Assembly: GCF_014648595.1 (NCBI RefSeq)
Contig: NZ_BMRK01000020.1
Coordinates: 1-60,025, forward strand
Direction: 5' to 3'
Length of the DNA: 60,025 nt
DNA from: Nocardioides luteus
Lineage (GTDB): Bacteria; Actinomycetota; Actinomycetes; Propionibacteriales; Nocardioidaceae
Shown here: in pieces, positions 36,375 to 44,812 of the stretch
Numbering within the stretch: the stretch's first letter is position 1
Layout: each line of letters starts with the position of its first letter
Notes under the pieces: generated by a model
Seen by the model: the letters and a program-made list of their open reading frames with translations, nothing else
The model's database searches: none
What the model was told of the DNA's origin: nothing
Position numbers and translations under genes: made by a program

Positions 36375-37337
36375 CTAGGTGGTCAGGGGTAGCGATAGGG
36401 AAGTTGCCCCGGGATTATTCTTCGCGGGCTCGCACCGCCAGCCATGGGCGAAGGCCAGCGCGGCGACCACCGCCGGGTCGGCGTCCTCCACCAGAAGCCC
36501 GTCCCCGTGCGGGATCGGGGCCGTGCCGGTGACCTCCTCGACGGCCGCGGAGAGCTCCTCCACGCTCGCCGGCGCACCGAACGGCGTCTGGTCCTCCGGG
36601 GCACCCTTGAGGGCACGTACGACGGCCTCCCGGGCTCCGAAGCCGAAGAAGTCCGACCCCTCGGGGCGGATCAGGGCGCTCGCGCCGGGGCCGTCGTCGC
36701 CCGGCTCGCGGACGAGGTCTGCGCGGCCGCGCAGGATCGCGAAGGGGCGCGCGCCCAGCTTGCCCTGGGAGATCTCGGCGGCCGAGGCGATCTCGTCGAC
36801 GACCGCTGGAGCGGTGACGACGAGATCGTTGCCGTAGGCGTCGACCTGCCCGGCGAAGCTCTCCACCACCTCGAGCCCGGCGGCGCCGATGGCGATGTCG
36901 GTCTGACCGTCGCGCCAGGCGCGACCGGCCGTGTCGGTGATGATCACGCCGACGTTGGCGCCGGTGCGGTCGCGGAGGGTGGCGCGCAGGGCGCGTGCGG
37001 ACGCGTCGGGGTCCAGCGGCAGCAGCACGATGTGGCCTGCCTCGACGTTGGAGGCGTCGATCCCGGCCGCGGCCATCGTCAGGCCCAGTCGGCTGCGCAC
37101 GATCTGCGTGGGTCCACGGCGGGCCACCACCCGGGTCGTCTCGCCGGGCAGGGCGTCGTCGCGTACGCCCTCGCGCACCTGACCCTCGGCCTTGGAGACC
37201 ACCTTCGAGGTGACCACGACGATGTCGCCGTCGGTCAGCGGCGCCTCGAGCGCGTCGAGGAGCAGAGCGGCGAGGTCGTCACCCTTGCGCACCTCGGGTA
37301 CGCCGCGGGGAGCGGTGACGGTGATGCCCTCGTTCAT
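36375..37337 (-). CDS. fbiB: Coenzyme F420:L-glutamate ligase (CofE-type FbiB, ligase domain only)
   Basis: Adds gamma-linked glutamates to F420-0. The 320-residue protein matches the CofE domain (about 5-240): GDIVVVTSKVVSKAEGQ, ETTRVVARRG, MAAAGIDASNVEAGHIVLLP, VGVIITDTAGRAWRDGQTDIAIGAAGL and DEIASAAEISQGKL. After it there are only about 80 residues ending EPAKNNPGATSLSLPLTT, so the C-terminal nitroreductase-like half of mycobacterial FbiB, which reduces dehydro-F420, is absent. That step may be encoded elsewhere. ATG 37337 overlaps the fbiA stop by 4 bp. Confidence 0.92.
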   Translation of the reverse strand: MNEGITVTAPRGVPEVRKGDDLAALLLDALEAPLTDGDIVVVTSKVVSKAEGQVREGVRDDALPGETTRVVARRGPTQIVRSRLGLTMAAAGIDASNVEAGHIVLLPLDPDASARALRATLRDRTGANVGVIITDTAGRAWRDGQTDIAIGAAGLEVVESFAGQVDAYGNDLVVTAPAVVDEIASAAEISQGKLGARPFAILRGRADLVREPGDDGPGASALIRPEGSDFFGFGAREAVVRALKGAPEDQTPFGAPASVEELSAAVEEVTGTAPIPHGDGLLVEDADPAVVAALAFAHGWRCEPAKNNPGATSLSLPLTT

Positions 37338-38347
37338 CGGGCGACCAGCTCGACCGCGGCGGCGGCGATGTCGGCGGTCGCGTCCTCCGACGACATCCAC
37401 AGCGGCACCGCGGCCGACTTCAGGCCCGAGTCGGCCAGCGCGGGGACGGCCGCCTCGTCGGCGGTGTCGACCAGCCAGCCGTCGAGGACACCGCCGGATC
37501 CGCGGGCGCCGTAGTGGAGACCGACGGCACCGGCGGTCGCGTCGACGCCGATCGCGGCCAGCATCTGCTCCGCCATGCCGCGTACGTGGTGACCACCGAT
37601 GATCGGCGAGATGCCGACCACCGGGGCGGAGGTGGCGACCAGGCCCTCCCGGATGCCCGGCACGCCGAGGATGGTGCCGATCGAGACGACCGGGTTGGAC
37701 GGCGGCAGGATCACCAGGTCGGACTTCAGCAGCGCGTCCATCACGCCCGGGCCGGGCTTCGACTCGTCCTGTCCGACGACGACCAGCTTCTCCACGGGCA
37801 CGCCGGCGCGCAGACGCACCCAGTACTCCTGGAAATGGACGACCGAGAGTCCACTGGGTGAGTCGGCGTCCTTCACCGCCACATGGGTCTCCACGCGGTC
37901 GTCGGTCATCGGCAGCAGCTGCACCCGGTCACCCCACACCGGCTTCAGCCAGCGGTCGCACAACGCTGCGGTGACCTGCGACAACGGGAAGCCGGCCTCG
38001 AGCATCTGGGTGCGCACCAGGTGGGTGGCGATGTCCCGGTCGCCGAGCCCGAACCAGGTGCCGGGAACGCCGTAGGCCTCGAGCTCGGCCTTGATCGACC
38101 AGGTCTCGGCCTTGCGGCCCCAGCCGCGCTCGTGGTCGAATCCGTTGCCAAGGGTGTACATCACCGTGTCGAGGTCGGGGCAGACCTTGACGCCGTGCAT
38201 CCACAGATCGTCGGCGGTATTGGCGATCACGGTGACCCGGGCATCTTCCCTAATGCCCGGAACACGGCCGGTGGAAATGCCGTGGAGGAGCCCGGAGATG
38301 AACTTCGAGCCACCATGGCCGCCGGAGAGAACGGTGATGTCACGCAT
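37334..38347 (-). CDS. fbiA: Phosphoenolpyruvate/2-phospho-L-lactate transferase for F420 (CofD/FbiA)
   Basis: Joins the activated phospho-acid (EPPG or LPPG) to FO to form dehydro-F420-0 or F420-0. The 337-residue protein opens with ITVLSGGHGGSKFISGLLHG, then VIANTADDLWMHGVKVCPDLDTVMYTLG, FGLGDRDIATHLVRTQML, and ILPPSNPVVSIGTILGVPGIRE. It leads an fbiA-fbiB operon (ATGA overlap) and is divergent from the whiB2-like gene, the same order as in Mycobacterium. Confidence 0.95.
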   Translation of the reverse strand: MRDITVLSGGHGGSKFISGLLHGISTGRVPGIREDARVTVIANTADDLWMHGVKVCPDLDTVMYTLGNGFDHERGWGRKAETWSIKAELEAYGVPGTWFGLGDRDIATHLVRTQMLEAGFPLSQVTAALCDRWLKPVWGDRVQLLPMTDDRVETHVAVKDADSPSGLSVVHFQEYWVRLRAGVPVEKLVVVGQDESKPGPGVMDALLKSDLVILPPSNPVVSIGTILGVPGIREGLVATSAPVVGISPIIGGHHVRGMAEQMLAAIGVDATAGAVGLHYGARGSGGVLDGWLVDTADEAAVPALADSGLKSAAVPLWMSSEDATADIAAAAVELVAR

Positions 38348-38694
38348 GGCCCTAGCCTCTCAGACGAGGGCCAGAACCCCTGCTCCAGCCGGTGCGATAA
38401 GCCCCTGCGAAAGCGGCCCTAGCAGATTTGAGGGTTGACTTGTGGCACCGACAGGCATGTAATTTCATATGTGTAATTCGAACTGAACCGGGTACCGAAG
38501 CGGCATAAACGCCGCCCAGAATTCTCGGGGAGGATTCGAAATGGGGGTTGCATCATGAGGTCGGCCACGAAACCGAGCTGATGGGCGCGACTCCCGCAAG
38601 ACGGGGGGATCGGTTACCTGCCGATGGCGTGAGGTGACTGGCCCGAATGGGGTCACGGTCCCGATAACAAGCTGAATAGGGTCGAAAGGTCGGA
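38348..38694 (+). promoter_or_regulatory. Promoter and long leader of the whiB2-like gene
   Basis: TTGACT (38435-38440) and TGTAAT (38458-38463) are separated by exactly 17 bp, the best vegetative-type promoter in the window. Transcription from about 38470 gives a leader of roughly 225 nt. In it GGGGAGG (38527-38533) lies 7 nt before ATG 38541, which opens a five-codon frame (MGVAS, stop at 38556-38558). The leader could carry translational control of whiB2. Confidence 0.65.
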
Positions 38695-38955
38695 ATGACG
38701 ATGAGAGAGCTGTTTCTCCTCGAGCCGGACACCGACGAAGGGGGCTGGCAGGAGCGCGCCCTGTGCGCGCAGACGGATCCGGAGGCGTTCTTCCCTGAGA
38801 AGGGTGGATCGACTCGGGAGGCCAAGAAGGTCTGTCAGACCTGCGAGGTGCGCCAGGACTGCCTCGAGTCTGCTCTGGGCAACGACGAGCGTTTCGGTAT
38901 CTGGGGTGGACTCTCCGAGCGGGAGCGCCGCAAGCTGAAGAAGCGCGCAGTCTAG
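38695..38955 (+). CDS. whiB2: WhiB-family iron-sulfur regulator (WhiB2/WhmD-like)
   Basis: An 86-residue WhiB protein. Four cysteines (24, 47, 50 and 56) are spaced to bind a [4Fe-4S] cluster, followed by the GIWGG turn at 68-72 and a basic tail RERRKLKKRA. Position next to fbiA matches WhiB2 of Mycobacterium, and the sporulation/septation protein WhiB of Streptomyces belongs to the same branch. ATG 38695 has GAAAGG about 9 nt upstream; ATG 38701 is in frame. A long leader precedes it and a perfect terminator follows. Confidence 0.95.
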   Translation: MTMRELFLLEPDTDEGGWQERALCAQTDPEAFFPEKGGSTREAKKVCQTCEVRQDCLESALGNDERFGIWGGLSERERRKLKKRAV

Positions 38956-39014
38956 ATTCGCGAGATCGCGGCTGCGAGTCGAGAACCACTGACAGTCGCC
39001 ACCTGGCAACGAGC

Positions 39015-39057
39015 CAGCAAGGCCCGGACCTTCACGGTCCGGGCCTGCTGATCTTTT
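39015..39057 (+). terminator. Intrinsic terminator of whiB2
   Basis: CAGCA-a-GGCCCGGACC pairs with GGTCCGGGCC-TGCTG around a 5-nt loop and is followed by ATCTTTT. Confidence 0.9.
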
Positions 39058-39131
39058 CGGAGCACCGAAATACCTGGAGGGGCGTACCCGATCGTCCGAC
39101 AGGTCCATTCGGACTATCACCAGTTGGGCAC

Positions 39132-39137
39132 TAGGGT
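39132..39137 (+). promoter_or_regulatory. Probable -10 of the leaderless membrane GT2 transcript
   Basis: TAGGGT ends 8 nt before GTG 39146; it overlaps the alternative TTG start at 39137. Confidence 0.5.
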
Positions 39138-39145
39138 TGCCGATC

Positions 39146-42052
39146 GTGCAAGCGTCGGTCGCCCTCGTCCTCGTCTCTCATAACGGCGCCGGCTGGCTTC
39201 CGACCGTCATCGACGGGATCAGGAACCAGCAGGCCCCGGTGAGCTTTGCCGTCACGATCGACACCGGCTCGACCGACAGGTCGGTCGAGATCCTGGAGCA
39301 GACCTTCGCCCAGGTCGTCGAGATGCCCGCGTCGACGACGTTCGCCGACGCCGCCAACGCGGCGCTCGACATCCTCCACCAGGCCGCGCAGCCGCCCGAG
39401 TGGATCTGGTTCCTCCACGACGACTCCACCCCCGACCCCGGCGCGCTGGCCACGCTGCTCGACGCGGCCGAGGAATACCCGGAGGCCGACATCCTCGGCC
39501 CCAAGATCCGCGAGTGGCCCTCGCTGCGCCGGATGCTCGAGCTCGGTGTCTCGATCTCGGTCACCGGAAACCGTGAGACCGGTCTGGAGCGTGGCGAGTA
39601 CGACCAGGGCCAGCACGACGAGGTACGCCGCGTCCTGGCCGTCAACACCGCCGGCATGCTGATCCGCCGCGAGGTCCTCGAATACCTCGGCGGCTTCGAC
39701 AAGCACCTCCCGGTCCTCGGCACCGACATGGACCTCGGCTGGCGCGCCGCCAACGCGGGCTTCACGACCATCGCCGTCCCGGACGCGGTCGTCTTCCACG
39801 TGGAGGCGGCCCACCGCGGCGTACGCAAGACGCAGCTGACCGGCCGCCGGATCCACTATCAGGAGCGGCGTGCGGCGCTCTACACCCTGCTGGTCAACGG
39901 CCGGCCGGGGATGCTCCCGCTCACGATGGTCAGGTTCTTCTTCCAGACGCTGTGGCGGATGCTCGGCTTCGTCCTGGTGCGTGACCCCGGAGCCGCGCTC
40001 GACGACCTGGCCGCGCTGGGCTGGATCTACGGCCACACCGGTCAGATCATGGCCGCCAAGCGCCGCCGCCGGAAGCAGGCCCACGCCGACAAGGAGGTCG
40101 TCAAGTCCCTCCTGCCGCCGCCGTGGCTGCCCTACCGGCACGGCCTCGACTTCGTCTCCGACGTCGCCACCGCGGTCACCCTGCAGGCCTCCGACATCGC
40201 CGAGCGCCGCCAGATGGCGCAGGCCGAGGCCGACCCGGCCTCCTTCGCCGCCAAGCGGCAGGCCGAACGGTCCCAGCTGGAGGAGGACGAGATCCCGGCC
40301 GAGACCGGGTGGCTGGTGCGGCTGTTCACCAACCCGGTCGCGGTGCTCCTGGTGGTGGTCGGCATCCTCGGCATCGTCGGTGCCCGCGCGGCCCTCGGCG
40401 GCGTCGCCGGCAGCGGCCTGGGCCCGACACCGCAGGGTGTCGGCGACTGGTGGCAGCTGCAGTTCGAGTCGTGGCACGCGATCTCGCAGGGCACCGGCGT
40501 GCCCGCGCCGCCGCACGTCTTCCCGCTGGCCGTGCTGGCCACCTTCCTCGGCGGCAACCCGAGCCTGGCGGTCAGCGGCGTGATGCTGCTCAGCTTCCCG
40601 GTCGCGCTCGGCGGCGCCTGGCGGCTGCTGCGGGTCGCCGGCCGGCTGATCAGTCACCTCGGCGCTCCACGCTGGCTGCTGCTGTGGGGCTCGACGGCGT
40701 ACGCCCTGGTGCCCTACGTCAGCGGCGCCTTCGGCGACGGCCGGATCGGCGCGGTCGTCGTCGGCGCGCTGCTGCCCTGGCTCGCCCACGCCGCGCTCGG
40801 GTTCAGCGACCCGGTCGCCGACCGGCGCTGGCGTGCCGGGTGGCGCACCGGTCTGCTGCTGACCATCATCACCGCTTTCGCGCCGATGGCCTTCCTGGTC
40901 GCGGCCGTCTTCGCTGCGGTCGTCTTCATCGTCGTACGCAGGCTGATGCCCGCGGTTCTGAGCGACCGCGACCAGTGGGGCCCGCCCACGGCCGCGGTCG
41001 CGACACCGGTCGCCCTGCTGCTCCCGTGGTGGCTGCCCCTGATCTTCTCCGGTGGCTGGGCCGGTCTGCTCCTCGACCCGGGCCGGCTCCCGGCCCCGTC
41101 CGCCGGTGGTCTCGACCTGCTCGTCGGCCGGCTGACCGGTCTCGACGGCGTCGGCCTCGGTGCACCGTGGTGGCTCGGTCTGGCGCTGCCGCTGCTGGCG
41201 GTGCTCGCGCTGATCCCGAGCCGCACCCGCATCCCGGTCCTGGTCTGCTGGATCGCCGCGGTCGCCACGGCCGTCGTCACCATGCTGCTCTCCTGGATCC
41301 CGATCCCGCTCGACGCCGGCATCGCCCGGGTCGGCTGGAGCTTCCCGCTGGTCGCCATCCAGGGCCTCGCGGTGGTCGCGGCGGTGCTGGGTGCCCAGGG
41401 CGCCATCCTCGACGGTCTCGCCGGCCTACGGAGGATCCTGGTCGGCGCCGCTGCCGCGGTCGCGGCGGTCGGTGTGGTCGGCAGCCTCGGCTGGTTCGTC
41501 TACGCCGGCAGCGGCGACCTCACCGACGACACCCGGGCCCTCGGTCACACCGGGGTGCCCTCCTACATGCTCGACCCGACCTCGACCACGCTCGGCCCCG
41601 AGGACGGTGTCCTCGTGCTGCGCGGCTCGGTCGACGAGGGCATCCGCTATGCCGTGCTCCGCAACGACGGGATCACGCTCGGCGAGGACGAGATCGCCCA
41701 GGTCGCCGGCGGCTCCGACGAGCTCACCGGAGTCGTACGCCGCCTCGCCGCCGACCCCGACGACGCGGTGATCGGCGATCTGGCCGCCCAGGGCGTCGCC
41801 TACATCGTGATGCCCGGGCCTGCCGACTCCTCGGTCGCCGAGGGCATCGACGCCTCCGGCTCGGTGACCCAGGCGAGCACCGTCGAGCGCTCCACCCGCG
41901 CCTGGCTGCTCGACGCCGACCCGAGCGACCCGGGCGTGACCGGTTCGCAGTCCATCATCCGCACGATCCTGCTGGTCCTGGCCGGGATGGCGCTGTTCGT
42001 CGTCCTGGTCCTGTGCCTGCCGACGCTGATCCAGAGGAGGGAGTCGGCATGA
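39146..42052 (+). CDS. Large membrane GT2 glycosyltransferase
   Basis: A 968-residue protein. Residues 1-250 are a GT-A domain (VALVLVSHNGAGWLPTVIDGI, IDTGSTDRSVEIL, WFLHDDSTPDPGAL, VNTAGMLIRREVLEYLGGFDKHLPVLGTDMDLGWRA). From about 390 on there are roughly 11-12 membrane segments, with an outer soluble section near 800-930. Such fusions usually act on lipid-linked sugars; donor and product are unknown. It occupies the position after whiB2 and is followed by a DUF5719 gene with ATGA overlap. GTG 39146 is chosen over TTG 39137. Confidence 0.88.
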   Translation: MQASVALVLVSHNGAGWLPTVIDGIRNQQAPVSFAVTIDTGSTDRSVEILEQTFAQVVEMPASTTFADAANAALDILHQAAQPPEWIWFLHDDSTPDPGALATLLDAAEEYPEADILGPKIREWPSLRRMLELGVSISVTGNRETGLERGEYDQGQHDEVRRVLAVNTAGMLIRREVLEYLGGFDKHLPVLGTDMDLGWRAANAGFTTIAVPDAVVFHVEAAHRGVRKTQLTGRRIHYQERRAALYTLLVNGRPGMLPLTMVRFFFQTLWRMLGFVLVRDPGAALDDLAALGWIYGHTGQIMAAKRRRRKQAHADKEVVKSLLPPPWLPYRHGLDFVSDVATAVTLQASDIAERRQMAQAEADPASFAAKRQAERSQLEEDEIPAETGWLVRLFTNPVAVLLVVVGILGIVGARAALGGVAGSGLGPTPQGVGDWWQLQFESWHAISQGTGVPAPPHVFPLAVLATFLGGNPSLAVSGVMLLSFPVALGGAWRLLRVAGRLISHLGAPRWLLLWGSTAYALVPYVSGAFGDGRIGAVVVGALLPWLAHAALGFSDPVADRRWRAGWRTGLLLTIITAFAPMAFLVAAVFAAVVFIVVRRLMPAVLSDRDQWGPPTAAVATPVALLLPWWLPLIFSGGWAGLLLDPGRLPAPSAGGLDLLVGRLTGLDGVGLGAPWWLGLALPLLAVLALIPSRTRIPVLVCWIAAVATAVVTMLLSWIPIPLDAGIARVGWSFPLVAIQGLAVVAAVLGAQGAILDGLAGLRRILVGAAAAVAAVGVVGSLGWFVYAGSGDLTDDTRALGHTGVPSYMLDPTSTTLGPEDGVLVLRGSVDEGIRYAVLRNDGITLGEDEIAQVAGGSDELTGVVRRLAADPDDAVIGDLAAQGVAYIVMPGPADSSVAEGIDASGSVTQASTVERSTRAWLLDADPSDPGVTGSQSIIRTILLVLAGMALFVVLVLCLPTLIQRRESA

Positions 42053-43929
42053 GTCACCCACGTGACCCCTACGACCGCTCGCGCGAGCCGCAGGACGACG
42101 ACATTTACGGCCAGGAGCCGTGGATGCTCGACCCCTACGCCGACTCCTACGCCGACCCCTACTCCGAACAGCCTGCGGGGCGGCCGGAGCAGGAGCAGTA
42201 CGACCAGTTCGCGCCCGAGCACCTCCCGGCCGAGCAGTTCACCCCGGAGCAGATCTACGCCCAGGAGCCCTACGTCCCGGGCCCGGAGACCGGCAAGATC
42301 GTCGCGCAGACCGGCTACCCCTACGAGGGCGACTACCAGACCGGCGAGCTTCCGCCCGGTGCCTTCCAGACGGGTTTCGAGCCGGACCTCGCGGCCTGGC
42401 CGACCCCCGAGGAGATGCGAGCGGGGGAGCCGGAGTCCGAGGCCGAGCTGACCATGGGCGGCCGGGTGGCGGCAGCCGCCGCGGCAGCTGCTGCCGCTGC
42501 GCCCCGGCTCCGCCGCGTACGCCGGCAGCGTGGCCGCAAGCTCGACACCACCGCTCTGGTGGCGCTGGGCCTGATCGTCGCGATGGGCGTGGCCCTGCTG
42601 CTCATCCGGCCCCACGAGTGGGAGCAGCCCAAGCTCGCCTCCGAGAGCAGCGCGCCGACGGCGTCCACGGTGGTCTGCCCCGGCAAGCCGAAGAACGGCT
42701 CCTCCGACGTGGCCGTCACCAATGCCGCCGGCGGCTCCGGCGAGGTCTCCTTGGCCGGTCCCGGTGCAGGCAAGGGCGGACAGGCCGACGTCGGCTCCGG
42801 CAAGGTCACCAGCGCCCCGGCCAAGGCCGGGTCGGTCGTGGTCCGCGCCGGCAAGGAGGTCGCCCCCGGCCTGGTCGCCGGCCGCTCGACCACCAAGCCG
42901 CTGGCCGCCACCGGCTGCCTGGCCCCGCAGGCGGAGGCCTGGTTCCCCGGCGTCGGCGCCGGCGCCACCCACAACTCGGTGCTCGAGCTCACCAACCCCA
43001 ACAGCGGTGCGGCCACGGTCGACATCTCGCTCTACGACGACAAGGGCGCCGTGGCGGTCCCCGAGGATCTGCGCGGCGTCGCGATCCCCGGCAACACCAC
43101 CCGCACCTTCGACCTGCTCCACGTCATCCCGCGCAAGGGCGAGCTGTCCCTGAAGACCACGGTCGTACGCGGCCAGGCCGGGGTGATGGTCCGCGACCGC
43201 GCCATCGCGCTCGAGACCTCGAAGTCGTCCGAGGACTACTTCCCGGGCCAGTCGGCGCCGGCCGAGACCAACCTGCTGGTCGGCTACCCGAACAGCTCCG
43301 CGAGCCGCACGCTCACCGTGGTCAACCCGGGCGACGCCCAGGTGAGCGCGAAGCTGCGGCTGCTCACCCCGAAGAACGTGCTCACCCCGGAGGGCGCTCC
43401 GGAGATCAGCGTGCCGCCCAACGGGCAGACGCAGGTCGACGTGACCAAGCTGCTCGGCAAGGACAGCGCCGACGACGCCTACGGCGTCGAGATCGTCGCC
43501 ACCGGCCCGGTCAGCACCGCGATGCGCTCGGTCGACGGCGGCGACGTCGCGATCACCACGGCGACCGAGACCATCTCGAAGCCGACCGCAGTGGTCGTCC
43601 CGGCCGGTGCCGCGGTCGGCAAGAAGCGCGTCGTGATCTCCGGGCCGGTCGAGAAGACCACGGCCAGCGGCACGGTCAAGGTGGTCCCGGTGACAGCGAA
43701 GGGCAAGGCGCTGAAGGCCAAGTCCGCCAAGATCGGACCGGGGCTGGGTGCCGAGATCGAGATCCCGTCCGAGGCCGCGCTGGTCCAGCTCGTCCCCGAG
43801 GGTGTCGGGGTCAACGCTGCCGTGGTGATGAGCGGAGACGGCGACGCGGTCGTCCCGTTCCGCCCGCTGCGCTCCGAGGTACGCACCGCCGGGGTCGCTC
43901 CAGGGCTCCCGCTGCCGCTGAAGCCCTAG
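42049..43929 (+). CDS. DUF5719 family surface protein
   Basis: A 626-residue protein with a long acidic, Tyr/Pro/Glu-rich cytoplasmic N-terminus (1-140, YADSYADPYSEQP-like), a run of about eleven alanines, a basic stop (RRVRRQRGRK), one membrane helix (about 166-184) and an extracytoplasmic beta-rich region with two similar modules (NSVLELTNPNSGAATVDISLYDDKG and NLLVGYPNSSASRTLTVVNPGDAQVSAKLRL). It is co-transcribed with the GT2 gene and may scaffold or modify its product. Its stop overlaps that of the next, convergent gene in the palindrome CTAG. Confidence 0.8.
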   Translation: MSHPRDPYDRSREPQDDDIYGQEPWMLDPYADSYADPYSEQPAGRPEQEQYDQFAPEHLPAEQFTPEQIYAQEPYVPGPETGKIVAQTGYPYEGDYQTGELPPGAFQTGFEPDLAAWPTPEEMRAGEPESEAELTMGGRVAAAAAAAAAAAPRLRRVRRQRGRKLDTTALVALGLIVAMGVALLLIRPHEWEQPKLASESSAPTASTVVCPGKPKNGSSDVAVTNAAGGSGEVSLAGPGAGKGGQADVGSGKVTSAPAKAGSVVVRAGKEVAPGLVAGRSTTKPLAATGCLAPQAEAWFPGVGAGATHNSVLELTNPNSGAATVDISLYDDKGAVAVPEDLRGVAIPGNTTRTFDLLHVIPRKGELSLKTTVVRGQAGVMVRDRAIALETSKSSEDYFPGQSAPAETNLLVGYPNSSASRTLTVVNPGDAQVSAKLRLLTPKNVLTPEGAPEISVPPNGQTQVDVTKLLGKDSADDAYGVEIVATGPVSTAMRSVDGGDVAITTATETISKPTAVVVPAGAAVGKKRVVISGPVEKTTASGTVKVVPVTAKGKALKAKSAKIGPGLGAEIEIPSEAALVQLVPEGVGVNAAVVMSGDGDAVVPFRPLRSEVRTAGVAPGLPLPLKP

Positions 43930-44342
43930 GGCTGGTAGCGCGGGTCGACCTCTTCGGCGTCGATCCCGAGCAGGTCGGCGACCTGCTCGACCACGACCAT
44001 GAGCACCATCGCCTCCACCTCCGCGCGGGTCTGGCAGCGGTGCTCGATGGGGCGCCGGTAGATCACCAGCCGCGCCGGCTTCGCGCCGGCGCCGCGCTCG
44101 AGGGAACCGAGGGGGATGTGGTCCTCGGCGGTCCAGTCGGAGGGGATGTCGGGAGACTCCTCGACGGCGTACTCGATCAGGCCCAGCCGGGACTGCCACC
44201 GAGCGTCGATCTCGGTGACGATCGAGAGCGCGATGTCGTCGAAACGCTCCCGGCGGGTGCGCAGGACCGGCACCTTCGGGTCGGTCGGGACGGCGATCGG
44301 TCCGCGTCTGCCACGGCCGTGTCGATCCCTGTGCCTGGTCAT
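43926..44342 (-). CDS. Zincin-like metallopeptidase family protein lacking the HExxH site
   Basis: A 138-residue protein of the small PF06262-type family found next to DUF3499 in actinobacteria. Typical members carry HExxHH in the C-terminal helix; here the aligned helix reads MVLMVVVEQVADLLGID, with no His. The basic tail MTRHRDRHGRGRRG and the conserved strand PARLVIYRRPIEHRC are present. Peptidase activity is therefore unlikely and a binding role more plausible (inference). TAGGCT is 7 nt before ATG 44342. Confidence 0.75.
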   Translation of the reverse strand: MTRHRDRHGRGRRGPIAVPTDPKVPVLRTRRERFDDIALSIVTEIDARWQSRLGLIEYAVEESPDIPSDWTAEDHIPLGSLERGAGAKPARLVIYRRPIEHRCQTRAEVEAMVLMVVVEQVADLLGIDAEEVDPRYQP

Positions 44343-44349
44343 GTACGCG

Positions 44350-44355
44350 AGCCTA
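44350..44355 (-). promoter_or_regulatory. Probable -10 of the leaderless zincin-like gene transcript
   Basis: TAGGCT on the minus strand, 7 nt before ATG 44342. Confidence 0.5.
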
Positions 44356-44379
44356 ACTGCGAGGCTGGCCTCAGGGGAG

Positions 44380-44385
44380 TACGGT
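44380..44385 (+). promoter_or_regulatory. Probable -10 of the leaderless DUF3499 transcript
   Basis: TACGGT ends 6 nt before GTG 44392. The upstream GGGGAG is too far away (about 12 nt) to be a normal ribosome site. Confidence 0.5.
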
Positions 44386-44391
44386 TCACCC

Positions 44392-44793
44392 GTGACTGCT
44401 CGTCGTTGTTCGCGTACCGCCTGCCAGCGTCAAGCCGTCTGCACGCTCACCTATGTGTACGCCGACCAGACGGCCGTCCTCGGCCCGCTGGCGACCTATG
44501 CCGAGCCGCACGCCTACGACCTGTGCGAGGAGCATGCCGAGCGGCTCTCGGCGCCCCGCGGCTGGGAGGTCGTCAGGCTGGCCCGTGAGCCGGTCGACCC
44601 GCAGCCGAAGGGTGATGACCTGCTCGCGCTGGCCGATGCCGTTCGGGAGGCCGCCCGGCCGCCCGCTCCCGCTCCGCGAGGCCCCGTCGCCCATCCCGGA
44701 CAGGATGACTCTGACGAGCCCGGACCCAGCGACGGTCCGCCCCGTCCCGGTGGCACTCGTCGCGGCCACCTCCGCGTACTGACCTCGGAGTAG
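44392..44793 (+). CDS. DUF3499 family protein
   Basis: A 133-residue actinobacterial protein of unknown function. Cys6, Cys11, Cys17 and Cys45 with His48 (RRCSRTAC, AVCTLTYVYADQTAVLGPL, YDLCEEHAERL) suggest a small zinc-binding fold. The rest is a disordered Pro/Gly/Asp-rich tail. It lies between the zincin-like gene and manB, the same neighbourhood as Rv3258c. Start GTG 44392 by the -10 rule. Confidence 0.88.
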   Translation: MTARRCSRTACQRQAVCTLTYVYADQTAVLGPLATYAEPHAYDLCEEHAERLSAPRGWEVVRLAREPVDPQPKGDDLLALADAVREAARPPAPAPRGPVAHPGQDDSDEPGPSDGPPRPGGTRRGHLRVLTSE

Positions 44794-44799
44794 GACGAC

Positions 44800-44805
44800 T
44801 AGAGT
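44800..44805 (+). promoter_or_regulatory. Probable -10 of a leaderless manB transcript
   Basis: TAGAGT ends 7 nt before ATG 44813. Confidence 0.5.
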
Positions 44806-44812
44806 TCCGGAC

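Noticed and set aside
40123-43929. A 1268-codon frame joining the GT2 region to DUF5719
   Set aside because: The first 640 codons are an Arg/Pro-rich out-of-phase reading of the GT2 gene; DUF5719 starts at ATG 42049 with ATGA coupling.
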